From the NCBI GenBank assembly GCA_902826485.1, contig CADEEZ010000001.1, forward strand, positions 63,111-127,110: DNA of 64,000 nt, given 5' to 3'. The stretch is from an uncultured Gammaproteobacteria bacterium. GTDB taxonomy: Bacteria > Pseudomonadota > Gammaproteobacteria > Berkiellales > Berkiellaceae. The notes under the pieces are model-generated. The model made no database searches. It was not told the DNA's origin and saw nothing but the letters and a program-made list of their open reading frames with translations. How positions within the stretch are numbered: the first letter of the stretch is position 1; each line of letters begins with the position of its first letter. The position numbers and the translations under genes are program-made. Below, piece by piece: positions 1 to 9,106 of this stretch.

Positions 1-41
1 GCTAACTAAAAAACTTTTAATACAATACAGAGGATAAATAC

Positions 42-2204
42 ATGACTGATACAACATGGCTTCCAAATGAACTTTGGCTAAATATCGCGAATTTTTTAGA
101 CAATGAGGATTTGGCTAGGTTTAGGCAAATTTGCAAAGCCACCCAATTTGTTGGCTCTCATGCAGTCATTTTACAACCTCTTTACAATCGTCTTTATGCC
201 TTGGATAAAACCTTGCCAGCACTTTTGCCTCAAGATAATGCTGCCCTTGCGTTTAAAGAAGCTTTTTTAAAAATTCACACCAGACAACAAGAAGAAATTG
301 CTTATTTGCAAATCAATGCCTTTGGATTATCAACGAAGTCTCAATTTCCTGAGCTTTTTGTACAACACGGTTCAGTGACGTTAGACTCGTTAGAAGTCAA
401 AGATGCCGTATTAGATAAGGTAAACAGTGAAATTATTACCAGAAGAATCGATGTGAATAGCACTCATTTAAATTTAACTGACGGCATACGACTCACTCGC
501 CTTCCTGTCTCACTCTTTCAGAGAGAAGGATACCTAAACTTTTGGAAAAATTTAACGATTCTAAGATGTACTGACAATCTGACCTCCAATCTGAATCTGC
601 AAGAGTTGGTGTCACTTGAAAAATTATATTGTTGTTATACTAGACTCGCCACCCTGAATGTTCAAGGGCTATCGGCACTTCGACAATTAATATTAGATGA
701 CAGAGTTCTGGTAGATTTAAATTTAACCGGCGTTCATGCGGATACAAAAAACGAATATGCAAAACTAGAACAGTCGCTGTTATGGAAACAGTTAGAGAAA
801 GCCAATTCTATCGAAGAACAGCAGCGCATTATTGCTAGATTAGGTGAGAGCTTTTCTTTTGAAGATTTGGATAGTTTTAGACAGATTTGCAAAGACACTC
901 AATTTGTGGGCTCTCATGCAATGCTTTTACAACCCCTATATAATCGCCTTTACGCATTGGATAAAACCTTGCCAGCATTTTTGCCTCAAGATAACGCTGT
1001 TTTTACTTTTAAAGTAGCTTTTTTAAAAATTCACACCAGACAACAAGAAGAAATCGCTTATTTGCAGAAATACCACCCTGAACTCACATTTAAGCCTGAA
1101 TATGCTGATGTTTTTGCGCAAAATACCTCAGCAACATTAGCCTCGTTAAAAGCCAAAGATGCTGTGTTAGATAAGATAAACAGTGAAATTATTAAAGCAA
1201 ACATTAATGTGAATAGCAACATTTTAGATCTATCTTACGACCACATTACTCGCATTCCTAGCGCCCTTTTTCAGGCAGAAGGATACGTAAATTTTTGGAA
1301 AAATTTAGAGGTTCTGAATTGCTCTAGCAACTTGCTCACCAACCTGAATGTGCAAGGCCTGGTGGCGCTTCGCTATTTAAATTGCCACAATAACAATCTC
1401 ACTACACTGAATGTGCAAGGACTGGTGGCGCTTAACACATTAGTTTGCTCTTACAATCAGCTCACAACACTGAATGTGCAAGGCCTAGTGGCGCTTCGCC
1501 ATTTAAATTGCAGCCTCAATCAGCTCACAACATTGAATGCACAAGGCCTAGTGGCGCTTGGCCATTTAAATTGCAACCGCAATCAGCTCACAACATTGAA
1601 TGTGCAAGGCCTAGTGGCGCTTCGCTATTTAAATTGCTGCCTCAATCAGCTCACAACATTAAATGTGCAAGGCCTGGTGGCGCTTATAAAATTAAATTGC
1701 GAACACAACAAGCTCACAACACTGAATGTGCAAGGCCTGGTGGCGCTTAGCGAATTATATTGCTCTTACAATCAGCTCACCACTGTGAATTTGCAAGAAC
1801 TACCGGCAATTGAATGCTTAGAATGCCATAACAATCCTCTGATAGATTTAAATTTAACCGGTGTTCATGCAGATGTTAAAAACAAATATGCAGAACTAGA
1901 AAAGTCGCTGTTATGGAAACAACTAAGTGCAGCTAGTTCTCCCGAAGAACGGCAGCCCCTTTTTGCTAGATTAGGCAAAGATTTCACTTACAAAAATTGT
2001 TTATATTATGCTCCTATTCTTGCAGGTAAGACTATTGCTTCAGATGTCATATCTAAAATGACGAGTTATTTGCCTTCTTTTTCTTGTACTTCTACTGCTG
2101 TGGAAGAAATGGACGAAGAATTTAAAAATAATAAAAGAGCACGTCCAGAAGAAGAGGGTGACGCAAGACCTGATGAATTTAAACGAATGAAGAAAGAAGG
2201 ATAA
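42..2204 (+). CDS. F-box and leucine-rich-repeat protein, candidate host-directed effector
   Basis: Residues 7-33 fit an F-box (LPNELW..IANFL..EDLARFRQICK), the motif that bacterial effectors use to dock on host SCF ubiquitin ligases. LRRs follow. The protein is built of two homologous modules offset by 252 residues: each has the F-box second half (FRQICK.TQFVGSHA), a helical spacer with HTRQQEEIAYLQ, LRRs and a cap (LNLTGVHAD..N.YA.LE.SLLWKQL). The first module has about three LRRs. The second has nine or ten, of which seven are nearly identical 21-residue units. The C-terminus has K698-R-A-R and K714-R-M-K-K separated by 12 residues, a good bipartite NLS. No signal peptide is visible. Start ATG follows an AGAGGA Shine-Dalgarno. 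Effector status and nuclear targeting are inference; the domains are visible in the sequence. Confidence 0.85.
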   Translation: MTDTTWLPNELWLNIANFLDNEDLARFRQICKATQFVGSHAVILQPLYNRLYALDKTLPALLPQDNAALAFKEAFLKIHTRQQEEIAYLQINAFGLSTKSQFPELFVQHGSVTLDSLEVKDAVLDKVNSEIITRRIDVNSTHLNLTDGIRLTRLPVSLFQREGYLNFWKNLTILRCTDNLTSNLNLQELVSLEKLYCCYTRLATLNVQGLSALRQLILDDRVLVDLNLTGVHADTKNEYAKLEQSLLWKQLEKANSIEEQQRIIARLGESFSFEDLDSFRQICKDTQFVGSHAMLLQPLYNRLYALDKTLPAFLPQDNAVFTFKVAFLKIHTRQQEEIAYLQKYHPELTFKPEYADVFAQNTSATLASLKAKDAVLDKINSEIIKANINVNSNILDLSYDHITRIPSALFQAEGYVNFWKNLEVLNCSSNLLTNLNVQGLVALRYLNCHNNNLTTLNVQGLVALNTLVCSYNQLTTLNVQGLVALRHLNCSLNQLTTLNAQGLVALGHLNCNRNQLTTLNVQGLVALRYLNCCLNQLTTLNVQGLVALIKLNCEHNKLTTLNVQGLVALSELYCSYNQLTTVNLQELPAIECLECHNNPLIDLNLTGVHADVKNKYAELEKSLLWKQLSAASSPEERQPLFARLGKDFTYKNCLYYAPILAGKTIASDVISKMTSYLPSFSCTSTAVEEMDEEFKNNKRARPEEEGDARPDEFKRMKKEG
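1344..1784 (+). repeat. 63-bp tandem repeat array encoding LRR units (7 copies)
   Basis: Seven in-frame units with period 63 bp start at 1344, 1407, 1470, 1533, 1596, 1659 and 1722. Each encodes a 21-residue LRR beginning LN(V/A)QGLVAL and ending (N/K)xLTT or similar. A diverged unit (VNLQELPAIECL) follows at 1785. The DNA is nearly identical between units in the first ten codons and varies at the exposed residues after LxC. This pattern suggests recent expansion by recombination or slippage, and copy number may differ between strains. Confidence 0.9.
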
Positions 2205-2236
2205 ATTTGGTGTTAGTGAGCTAGGTTGTCAGGGGC

Positions 2237-3538
2237 TTACCCAAACAACCAGCTCACCGCCGTCACCGCACAGGTAACACCAATAATATCTGCCACCACG
2301 GCCGCAATCACCGCATGTCTAAACTTTTTAATTTGAACAGCCCCAAAATACACGGCTAATACATAAAACGAGGTTTCTGTTGTCCCCATGAGCGTGCTCA
2401 CCAAATAGCCTACATAGCTATCTGGCCCTAAATTGGGGTCGTTTAGTACCGATGCTAATATGCCAAAACTGCCCGAACCTGAAAATGGCCGGAGCAATGC
2501 CATCGGTAAAGCTTCCGGAGGCAAGCCTACATAACGGGTATATTGACCCAAAAGTTGCGTAACATAATCTAAACCACCACTTTCTCTAAACATGGCCACG
2601 GCTAATAAAATTGCCACTAAATAGGGCATGATTTTAATGGCAACATCAAATCCTTCTTTGGCGCCTTCTATAAAACATTCGTATATTTTAATTTTTTTGA
2701 GCATACCAAAAGTAAAAATAGCGACCGTTACCGTGGGGATTACCCAAGGGGAAAAATATTTACCATAAATAATCGTGATAGGGATTAAGCTAATTAATAC
2801 AGACATGGCTAATACGGTTGCCCATAATGGCACAGGTTTTGAGCTAGTGGATAAATCCAGAGGGGATGAGAGAGCGGATGCGTTATCTGTTTTTTCGTTT
2901 ATATTTTCTGTGAGGGTAGTGGGTTCAGCAAAAAATCGTTGGATAAATTTAGTTAATAACACTGCCAAAATGGTTGCGATTAAGCTGGCAGTTAGTATAG
3001 CCGGTATAACCCCAGCCGGATCGGTTGAGCCAGCAGCAGAACGCATGGCAATAATTTTGGTCGGTAAAACTGTGACGCAAGTGGTATTGATAACCAAAAA
3101 CAATATCATGGCATTGGTGGCTGTCCCAGGATTAGGGTTCAGTTGATTTAAACTTTGCATCGCGCGAATACCAAATGGCGTCGCGGCATTTCCTAGGCCT
3201 AACACATTAGCAGACAAATTCATCATCATGGCACCCATAGCAGGGTGTTCGGGTGGAATTTCGGGAAAAAGCGGTTTAAATATAGGATACATCAAGCGTG
3301 CGATGGCGGTTAAAGCGCCACCTTGTTCCAAAATTTTGATTAAGCCTAAAAACAACATCATGACGCCAATTAAGCCTATGGCCAGTGTAATGGCTTGAGT
3401 AGAGGCATCTAACATGGCTTGATTCATGTGCTGCATAGGAGAAATAGCATTTGTCGTTTCAACAGGGATCCAACTAAGTTGTTCCCACCCTGTTATTAAA
3501 TAAGCTAACAAAACTAATAAAAATAATACCCAATTCAT
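2237..3538 (-). CDS. SpmA-SpmB-type fused nucleoside-recognition (Gate) membrane protein
   Basis: A 433-residue polytopic inner-membrane protein. The N-terminal half carries NVLGLGNAATPFGIRAM (about residues 111-127), which is characteristic of SpmA. The C-terminal half (about 230-433), with GAKEGFDVAIKIMPYLVAILLAVAMFR split over a loop, resembles SpmB. Both halves are Gate/nucleoside-recognition domains. In Bacillus the two are separate spore maturation proteins; fused versions are common in non-sporulating gammaproteobacteria, where the substrate is unknown. It stands alone on the minus strand between the F-box gene and the divergent petA. The short hydrophobic N-terminus (residues 2-18) could be a first membrane helix. 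Confidence 0.8.
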   Translation of the reverse strand: MNWVLFLLVLLAYLITGWEQLSWIPVETTNAISPMQHMNQAMLDASTQAITLAIGLIGVMMLFLGLIKILEQGGALTAIARLMYPIFKPLFPEIPPEHPAMGAMMMNLSANVLGLGNAATPFGIRAMQSLNQLNPNPGTATNAMILFLVINTTCVTVLPTKIIAMRSAAGSTDPAGVIPAILTASLIATILAVLLTKFIQRFFAEPTTLTENINEKTDNASALSSPLDLSTSSKPVPLWATVLAMSVLISLIPITIIYGKYFSPWVIPTVTVAIFTFGMLKKIKIYECFIEGAKEGFDVAIKIMPYLVAILLAVAMFRESGGLDYVTQLLGQYTRYVGLPPEALPMALLRPFSGSGSFGILASVLNDPNLGPDSYVGYLVSTLMGTTETSFYVLAVYFGAVQIKKFRHAVIAAVVADIIGVTCAVTAVSWLFG

Positions 3539-3752
3539 AAGCTAACTTGCCTCTTACAAATAACAATTATCTATTTATAACTCTATTTATAACTTAAATT
3601 TCATGCAATGTATTAAACAAATTTTAACTTAGTTTCTTACTAATAAAAAATTACTTAGAAAATTATTTTTTTTGGTTAACAAGAAATCTCAAATTTATGA
3701 TAGGATTGGCTCGCCAAATGGACAATTTGCCGCTATTGGAGAGACTTAAAGC

Positions 3753-4364
3753 ATGAGTGGAAGTGGCCAAGAAAATCAACGTCAAGAAATTAATGTAGAA
3801 AGAAGACGTTTTTTAACAACCTTAACATCCGTAGTAGGCGGTGTTGGTGCAGCTTGCGCCGCAGTACCTTTTATTGGTTCTTGGTTACCGAGCGCGAAGG
3901 CCCAAGCAATGGGCGCGCCTATAGAAGTGGATATTAGTAAACTTGAAGTGGGTCAACAATTAACCGTTGAATGGCGAGGCCAGCCCATTTGGATTATTAA
4001 TCGAACGCCTGAGTCGGTAAAGAAACTACCTTCATTAGATTCCCTTTTAAGAGATCCGAATTCTAATGACACAGAACAACAACCTAGCTATGCCAAAAAT
4101 ATTCATCGGTCTATTAAAGACCAATATTTGGTGTTGGTTGGTTTATGCACTCACTTAGGATGTGTGCCTACTTATCGTCCCGATATCGGAGGGGTTGAAC
4201 CCAATTGGCCAGGTGGCTTTTTCTGTCCTTGTCATGGTTCTAAATTTGATTTAGCCGGAAGAGTATTTAAAGGGGTACCCGCCCCAGTAAATTTATTGGT
4301 ACCACCCTATAAATTTGTTACCGATACAGTTTTGCTCATCGGACAAGACGAGAAGGCAGCATAA
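3753..4364 (+). CDS. petA: ubiquinol-cytochrome c reductase, Rieske iron-sulfur subunit
   Basis: The Rieske subunit of the cytochrome bc1 complex passes electrons from ubiquinol to cytochrome c1 through a 2Fe-2S cluster. The cluster motifs are CTHLGC at 132-137 and CPCHGS at 158-163, giving ligands C132, H134, C158 and H161 and the disulfide pair C137/C160. Residues 16-20 (ERRRF, followed by LTTL) form a twin-arginine type signal ahead of a single membrane anchor at about 21-50. The ATG follows GGAGAG at about 10 nt. It is the first gene of petABC, with petB starting 3 nt after its stop. The length, 203 aa, is usual. Confidence 0.97.
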   Translation: MSGSGQENQRQEINVERRRFLTTLTSVVGGVGAACAAVPFIGSWLPSAKAQAMGAPIEVDISKLEVGQQLTVEWRGQPIWIINRTPESVKKLPSLDSLLRDPNSNDTEQQPSYAKNIHRSIKDQYLVLVGLCTHLGCVPTYRPDIGGVEPNWPGGFFCPCHGSKFDLAGRVFKGVPAPVNLLVPPYKFVTDTVLLIGQDEKAA

Positions 4365-4367
4365 TAA

Positions 4368-5588
4368 ATGAAAAAAGAATCAACCTTAAACGAATGGATT
4401 AACAACCGTTTTCCGCTCACTAAAATGTTCCGTGAACATGCCTCTGAATATTATGCGCCCAAAAATTTCAACATTTGGTACTATTTTGGTTCATTAGCTT
4501 TGTTTGTGTTGATTAACCAAATCGTAACAGGCATTTGGTTAGCAATGAGTTATAAGCCTTCTGCCCAAGAAGCGTTTCATTCTGTTGAATATATTATGCG
4601 CGATGTGAATTTTGGCTGGTTGCTAAGATATTTGCATTCAACCGGTGCGTCTGCCTTTTTTATTGTGGTTTATCTCCACATGTTTAGAGCCTTACTTTAT
4701 GGGTCATATAAAAAACCCCGTGAGTTATTATGGGTTGTGGGCATGTTTATTTATCTTTGCTTAATGGCAGAGGCTTTCTTTGGTTATTTGCTGCCTTGGG
4801 GACAAATGTCTTTCTGGGGTGCGAAAGTGATCACGTCTTTATTTGAGGCCATTCCTTTTGTGGGCACAACCTTGGTAGAGTGGCTACGAGGTGATTTTAC
4901 AGTGTCTGATGTGACCCTCAATCGTTTTTATGCCATGCATATTGTGCTCATGCCTATTTTATTATTGGGTTTAGTCGTGGTGCATATTCTGGCTTTGCAC
5001 GAAGTCGGATCAAATAATCCTGATGGGAATGATATCAAGAAAATAAAAGGCCCAGATGGTAAGCCCTTAGATGGCATAGCTTTTCATCCTTACTATACCG
5101 TCAAAGACTTAGTTGGGTTGGTGGTATTTTTGATAGTATTTTTGGGCATTGTGTTCTTTTGGCCAGATATGGGCGGATATTTTCTAGAAGCCCCGAATTT
5201 TATTCCAGCTAATCCTATGGTCACACCCGAACATATTGCACCGGTGTGGTACATGACACCGTTCTATGCCATTTTACGAGCGATCCCCAGTAAATTGGGC
5301 GGGGTAATGTGTATGGCAGGCGCCATCGCTATATTGTTTGTCTTGCCTTGGTTAGATAGAAATCCTGTGCGCTCTATTCGTTATCGTGGTTGGCAATATA
5401 AATTAGCTTTAACTTTATTTACGATTAGTTTTATTACTTTAGGGTATTTGGGGTTAATGCCGCCTTCACCTGTTAGGATGATTGCTGCGCAAGTTTGTTC
5501 TGTTGTGTATTTTAGCTTTTTTATATTCATGCCTATTTACACCACGTTAGAGGTGAAAAAACAGGTGCCAGACAGAGTAACGGGTTAA
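4368..5588 (+). CDS. petB: ubiquinol-cytochrome c reductase, cytochrome b subunit
   Basis: The membrane core of the bc1 complex, holding hemes bL and bH and the Qo/Qi sites. Heme histidines are H90 and H104 on one helix and H191 and H206 on the other, so the second pair has 14 rather than 13 intervening residues. The Qo-site motif is PVWY (within HIAPVWYMTP) instead of mitochondrial PEWY; I recall this variant from beta- and gammaproteobacteria. NRFYAMH and LALHEVGSNNPDG are family signatures. About eight membrane helices are visible. The stop TAA overlaps the next start by one base (TAATG), so translation is probably coupled to petC. Confidence 0.97.
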   Translation: MKKESTLNEWINNRFPLTKMFREHASEYYAPKNFNIWYYFGSLALFVLINQIVTGIWLAMSYKPSAQEAFHSVEYIMRDVNFGWLLRYLHSTGASAFFIVVYLHMFRALLYGSYKKPRELLWVVGMFIYLCLMAEAFFGYLLPWGQMSFWGAKVITSLFEAIPFVGTTLVEWLRGDFTVSDVTLNRFYAMHIVLMPILLLGLVVVHILALHEVGSNNPDGNDIKKIKGPDGKPLDGIAFHPYYTVKDLVGLVVFLIVFLGIVFFWPDMGGYFLEAPNFIPANPMVTPEHIAPVWYMTPFYAILRAIPSKLGGVMCMAGAIAILFVLPWLDRNPVRSIRYRGWQYKLALTLFTISFITLGYLGLMPPSPVRMIAAQVCSVVYFSFFIFMPIYTTLEVKKQVPDRVTG

Positions 5589-6337
5589 TGTTGGTGTTAA
5601 AAATGATGAAACGGATTTTAGGCCTGCTTATAATTTGTATGGTCATGGCTTGTCAGTCGGTTTATGCAAATACCGAAGCGGTTAAATTGCAAAAATCGCC
5701 TAACCAAGTATGCGATAAAGCCTCATTACAGCGTGGGGCAAGGCTGTATGTAAATTACTGTCAATCGTGTCATGCCATGCGCTATGTTCGTTATAAAACC
5801 ATGGCTCATGATATTGGCATTGTTGATGAAGAAGACAAAGTACTGGAAGACGTTGTAAAAACGAATCTCAATTTTATCTCAGATAATATTTTCGATTCAA
5901 TGAACAACGGCATGTTGCCCAAAGACGGCCAAAAATGGTTTGGGATAACGCCACCCGATTTAACATTAGAAACGCGTGTGCGAGGCACAGATTGGGTCTA
6001 TACCTATCTTAAGTCTTTTTATGTTGATCCCACTAAGCCATGGGGCGTAAATAATACCGTTTTTCCGAGTGTGGCTATGCCGCATGTGTTAGGGGAGTTG
6101 CAGGGAGAGTACGTACTTGATCCTAAAACGCATCAACTAACTTTGGTTAAGCCAGGTAAATTATCTGTCGAAGAGTATAATCAGGTTGTGACCGATTTAG
6201 TTAATTTTCTTGACTATTCAGCAGAACCGATTAAACTTAAGCGTCAAAAAATGGGTATCGGTGTGATGATATTTTTAGTTATTTTTCTTGTGTTCGCTTA
6301 CTTATTGAAGCGCGAATATTGGAAAGATGTTCATTAG
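5588..6337 (+). CDS. petC: ubiquinol-cytochrome c reductase, cytochrome c1 subunit
   Basis: Cytochrome c1 is the periplasmic heme subunit that receives electrons from the Rieske protein. The heme-binding motif CQSCH is at 58-62 and the probable axial methionine is M164 in SVAMPHVL. A signal peptide ends near VYA (about 22-27), and one C-terminal anchor spans about 224-242. The usual W in MPHVLWELQG is G here (VLGELQG). The annotated ATG overlaps the petB stop; starts at 5603 or 5606 (MMKRILG) would give a more ordinary signal peptide and are equally possible. Third gene of petABC. Confidence 0.96.
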   Translation: MLVLKMMKRILGLLIICMVMACQSVYANTEAVKLQKSPNQVCDKASLQRGARLYVNYCQSCHAMRYVRYKTMAHDIGIVDEEDKVLEDVVKTNLNFISDNIFDSMNNGMLPKDGQKWFGITPPDLTLETRVRGTDWVYTYLKSFYVDPTKPWGVNNTVFPSVAMPHVLGELQGEYVLDPKTHQLTLVKPGKLSVEEYNQVVTDLVNFLDYSAEPIKLKRQKMGIGVMIFLVIFLVFAYLLKREYWKDVH

Positions 6338-6360
6338 CAGTACATTAAGAGAGGTTCATA

Positions 6361-6999
6361 ATGGCAGTCGTTGGCAATAAACGCTCAGTGATGACGCTGT
6401 TTTCTGGTTCTAGTGATCCGTATAGCCATCGGGCTAGAATCGTGCTTGCTGAGAAAGGCGTGACTTTTGATTTGCTTGAAGTGGATACAGCACTTCAGCC
6501 CCAGAGTTTAGTAGAAGTTAATCCTTATAATACTGTTCCGACGTTATTGGACAGGGATTTGGTGCTCTATGACTCGGCAATCATTATGGAGTATTTAGAT
6601 GAGCGTTTTCCTCATCCTCCGCTAATGCCAGTATACCCTGTTGCTAGAGCGAGAAGCCGTTTAATGCTTTATCGCATCGACAGAGATTGGTATGTGCTCA
6701 TGAACAAAATAGCGCAGCCTAATTTATCTGAAGCTGAGAAAGACCCCTATAGAAAAGAATTAAAAGAAAGCTTAACCAGTGTGGCGGCTTTATTTAATGA
6801 TTTGCCCTTTTTCCTAAGTGAAGAATTTTCACTAGTGGATTGTGCCATGGCACCTTTACTCTGGCGTTTACCTTCTTTAGGGGTAAAATTAGGAGTAGAA
6901 GCCAAATCAATTAGTGTTTATGCACATAAAATATTTACACGTGAATCTTTCCAAGTAAGCTTAACAGATTCAGAACGTGCTTTATCAGAAATTCGTTAA
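6361..6999 (+). CDS. sspA: stringent starvation protein A
   Basis: An RNA-polymerase-associated protein with a glutathione S-transferase fold. The N-terminal thioredoxin-like part carries SGSSDPYSHRARIVLAEKG and VNPYNTVPTLLDRDL (about residues 15-70), then an alpha-helical C-terminal domain. The length of 212 aa matches SspA. In E. coli SspA binds RNAP under starvation and supports acid resistance and phage P1 late transcription. The location directly after petC and before sspB is the standard gammaproteobacterial arrangement and supports SspA over a generic GST. The start is preceded by AAGAGAGG. Confidence 0.93.
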   Translation: MAVVGNKRSVMTLFSGSSDPYSHRARIVLAEKGVTFDLLEVDTALQPQSLVEVNPYNTVPTLLDRDLVLYDSAIIMEYLDERFPHPPLMPVYPVARARSRLMLYRIDRDWYVLMNKIAQPNLSEAEKDPYRKELKESLTSVAALFNDLPFFLSEEFSLVDCAMAPLLWRLPSLGVKLGVEAKSISVYAHKIFTRESFQVSLTDSERALSEIR

Positions 7000-7035
7000 T
7001 TTCTGTTAAGATAGAGAGATAGAAGAGAGCAGGAT

Positions 7036-7473
7036 ATGACACCAAGTAGGCCTTATTTATTAAGAGGATTTTATGATTGGATAGTGGATAACCACTATAC
7101 CCCTTATATTGTCATCAACACTGAATTACCTGATGTGCATGTCCCAGAAGAATATATCGAAGATGGCAGAATTGTGCTCAATATTGCGCCTAATGCAGTA
7201 AGAGGATTATTACTGGCAAACGATCATATTGAATTTAATGCCCGTTTTTCAGGTATTCCTCATGATATTTGGGCGCCTATTAAAGCAGTGACAGCTGTCT
7301 ATGCCAAGGAAAATGGCCGTGGCATGGTCTTTAAAGAAGAGGAAGAAGACGATGCGCCTCCACCCCCCCCTAGCACCAATAAAGACGCCGAATCCGGTAA
7401 AACGGGCTCTACGACAGGCTCTGGTGGGAAAAAAGGCGGCGGTGGTCGCTCACACTTAACTTTAGTAAAATAA
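7036..7473 (+). CDS. sspB: ClpXP protease specificity-enhancing factor SspB
   Basis: SspB tethers ssrA-tagged substrates to ClpXP. The folded domain is residues 1-98 (RPYLLRGFYDWIVDN..TPYIV, IVLNIAPNAVRGL, FNARFSG). An acidic, proline/glycine-rich flexible linker with a run of six prolines follows, and then the C-terminal ClpX-binding tail HLTLVK. All parts of the usual architecture are present. It lies 36 nt downstream of sspA and is presumably co-transcribed. A hairpin follows its stop. Confidence 0.95.
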   Translation: MTPSRPYLLRGFYDWIVDNHYTPYIVINTELPDVHVPEEYIEDGRIVLNIAPNAVRGLLLANDHIEFNARFSGIPHDIWAPIKAVTAVYAKENGRGMVFKEEEEDDAPPPPPSTNKDAESGKTGSTTGSGGKKGGGGRSHLTLVK

Positions 7474-7482
7474 TCACTCAAA

Positions 7483-7513
7483 AGGGCGCACGCCACCAAG
7501 TGAGGTGTGCCCT
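7483..7513 (+). terminator. hairpin downstream of sspB, possible terminator
   Basis: AGGGCGCAC (7483-7491) pairs with GTGTGCCCT (7505-7513), nine pairs including one G-U, with a 13-nt loop. There is no U-tract after it (CTTATCC), so it is a weak intrinsic terminator or an intergenic palindrome. A similar hairpin ending GTGCCC lies after the patatin gene at 58144. Confidence 0.4.
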
Positions 7514-7657
7514 CTTATCCCTAACACTCGTCATCTCCAAACCTATAAAAATATCTATAAAAAATTTAATAAAAAAATAAAACTTATTATTTGCTTTATG
7601 AGTCAAACGCACATGAGACCGTGAGTTTGTCGCTTAGCCGATAGGGGGAGGTGCACT

Positions 7658-8158
7658 ATGCGTAGATTATTCCTACTAGTACCCGATATTTCTACGACTA
7701 AGCGAATTGCCGAGCATGTTAAAACCAACGGCATCTCAGAGGGCCATATTCATGTGGTAGGGAAAAGTGCCCTGGCCATTGAACATCTTCATTTACATCA
7801 AGCTAATATTCTTCAAACCACTAATTTGCCACATGCGCTAATGCGAGGGGGTTTGCTGGGATTATTAATTGGCACATTGGCAGGCATAATTTTAGCGACC
7901 TTGGCCCCTTGGGGGGTGACGATACCGGCTGCGGGGATTGTGGTCTTTACCTTAGTAGGGATTATTTTGGGTTTATGGATCAGTGGGTTAGTGGGTATTG
8001 GTGTGCAAAACCCCATTGTTGAACAAGCCGAGTCTTCCATTCGCGAAGGCAAATATCTGATGATGATAGATTTAGAAAACGGCCAAGAAGAACCTTTGGC
8101 CGGTGAAATTCTTCAACGTTTTCCATTAGCTCAAGTGGCTTCCACGACAGTACATTAA
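7658..8158 (+). CDS. small membrane protein, DUF1269-like
   Basis: A 166-residue protein with a soluble N-terminus (RRLFLLVPDISTTKRIAEHVKTNGI, alpha/beta ferredoxin-like pattern), two hydrophobic segments at about 64-85 and 90-115 rich in Gly, and a soluble C-terminal segment (YLMMIDLENG..EPLAGEILQRFP). The pattern resembles DUF1269/general stress membrane proteins. The start has a strong GGGGGAGG Shine-Dalgarno. It is flanked by AT-rich intergenic DNA on both sides, so probably monocistronic. No function is established. Confidence 0.65.
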   Translation: MRRLFLLVPDISTTKRIAEHVKTNGISEGHIHVVGKSALAIEHLHLHQANILQTTNLPHALMRGGLLGLLIGTLAGIILATLAPWGVTIPAAGIVVFTLVGIILGLWISGLVGIGVQNPIVEQAESSIREGKYLMMIDLENGQEEPLAGEILQRFPLAQVASTTVH

Positions 8159-8250
8159 TGCATTCTGACTAACTAATTTTCTCATCTCAAAGTTGAATAA
8201 ATATATTCTACAGTTAAAGATATACAAATAAATTTGATCAGAGGTGATTC

Positions 8251-9075
8251 ATGGGCAACTTTAAAACAAAAGATGGCGTTTCAATTTACTACAAAGATTG
8301 GGGAAAAGGCCAACCGGTTGTTTTCAGTCATGGATGGCCATTAAATGCGGATGCATGGGAAGCGCAAATGTTTTTTTTAGCTTCTCAAGGTTATCGTACC
8401 ATCGCACACGATAGGCGTGGGCATGGCCGCTCAGAGCAACCTTGGAATGGGTATGACATGGATACTTTTGCAGATGATCTTGCACAGTTAATAGAAACCC
8501 TTGATCTAAAAGACGTTGTATTAGTGGGACATTCAATGGGGGGAGGGGAAGTATCACGCTATGTAGGGCGACACGGAACCAAACGAATTGCAAAGGTTGT
8601 ATTAATTGCTTCAGTCACACCCAGCAGATTAAAAACAGACCAGAATCCAGGGGGCTTGCCTATTACTGCTTTTGATGAAACACGCGCTAATTTATTAAAA
8701 GACCGCACACAATTTTATCAAGATTTGTCTGCTAAATTCTTTGGTGCAAACCGAGAAAATTCAAAGGTAACACAAGGCATGAGAGATCTTTTTTGGTTTC
8801 TAGGTATGCAAGGCAGTTTAAAAGCGCAACATGATTGCGTTAAAGCCTTTTCTGAAACTGATTTTACAGAAGATTTAAAGAAAATGGATGTACCAACCTT
8901 GATTATTCATGGTGATGATGATCAAATTGTGTCTATCGACAATACCGCCAGACGTGCGATTGAAATCATTAAAAAGGCAGAATTAAAAGTTTATAAAAAT
9001 GGCGATCATGGCTTGCCAATTACTTTTAAAACAGAGATAAATAATGATTTGCTAAATTTTTTACAAACCAAATAA
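8251..9075 (+). CDS. alpha/beta hydrolase, non-heme chloroperoxidase/arylesterase type
   Basis: A 274-residue single-domain hydrolase. The nucleophile is S95 in GHSMGGG, the acid is D224 in HGDDDQIV and the base is H253 in NGDHGLP, giving a complete triad. [11 protein letters not shown] carries the oxyanion-hole [17 protein letters not shown] is characteristic of the cofactor-free haloperoxidase/esterase subgroup. Likely a cytoplasmic esterase of unknown physiological substrate. The ATG is preceded by GAGGTG. It precedes the thiolase gene by 31 nt, so both may share a transcript. Confidence 0.88.
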   Translation: MGNFKTKDGVSIYYKDWGKGQPVVFSHGWPLNADAWEAQMFFLASQGYRTIAHDRRGHGRSEQPWNGYDMDTFADDLAQLIETLDLKDVVLVGHSMGGGEVSRYVGRHGTKRIAKVVLIASVTPSRLKTDQNPGGLPITAFDETRANLLKDRTQFYQDLSAKFFGANRENSKVTQGMRDLFWFLGMQGSLKAQHDCVKAFSETDFTEDLKKMDVPTLIIHGDDDQIVSIDNTARRAIEIIKKAELKVYKNGDHGLPITFKTEINNDLLNFLQTK

Positions 9076-9106
9076 ATATGCCGGTGATATTATTTAGGGA
9101 GGCAGT

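Noticed and set aside
1445-1750. 101-aa plus-strand frame inside the LRR gene
   Set aside because: It is another frame of the 63-bp repeats, so it shows repeating peptides (CARPSGA) without any ribosome site.
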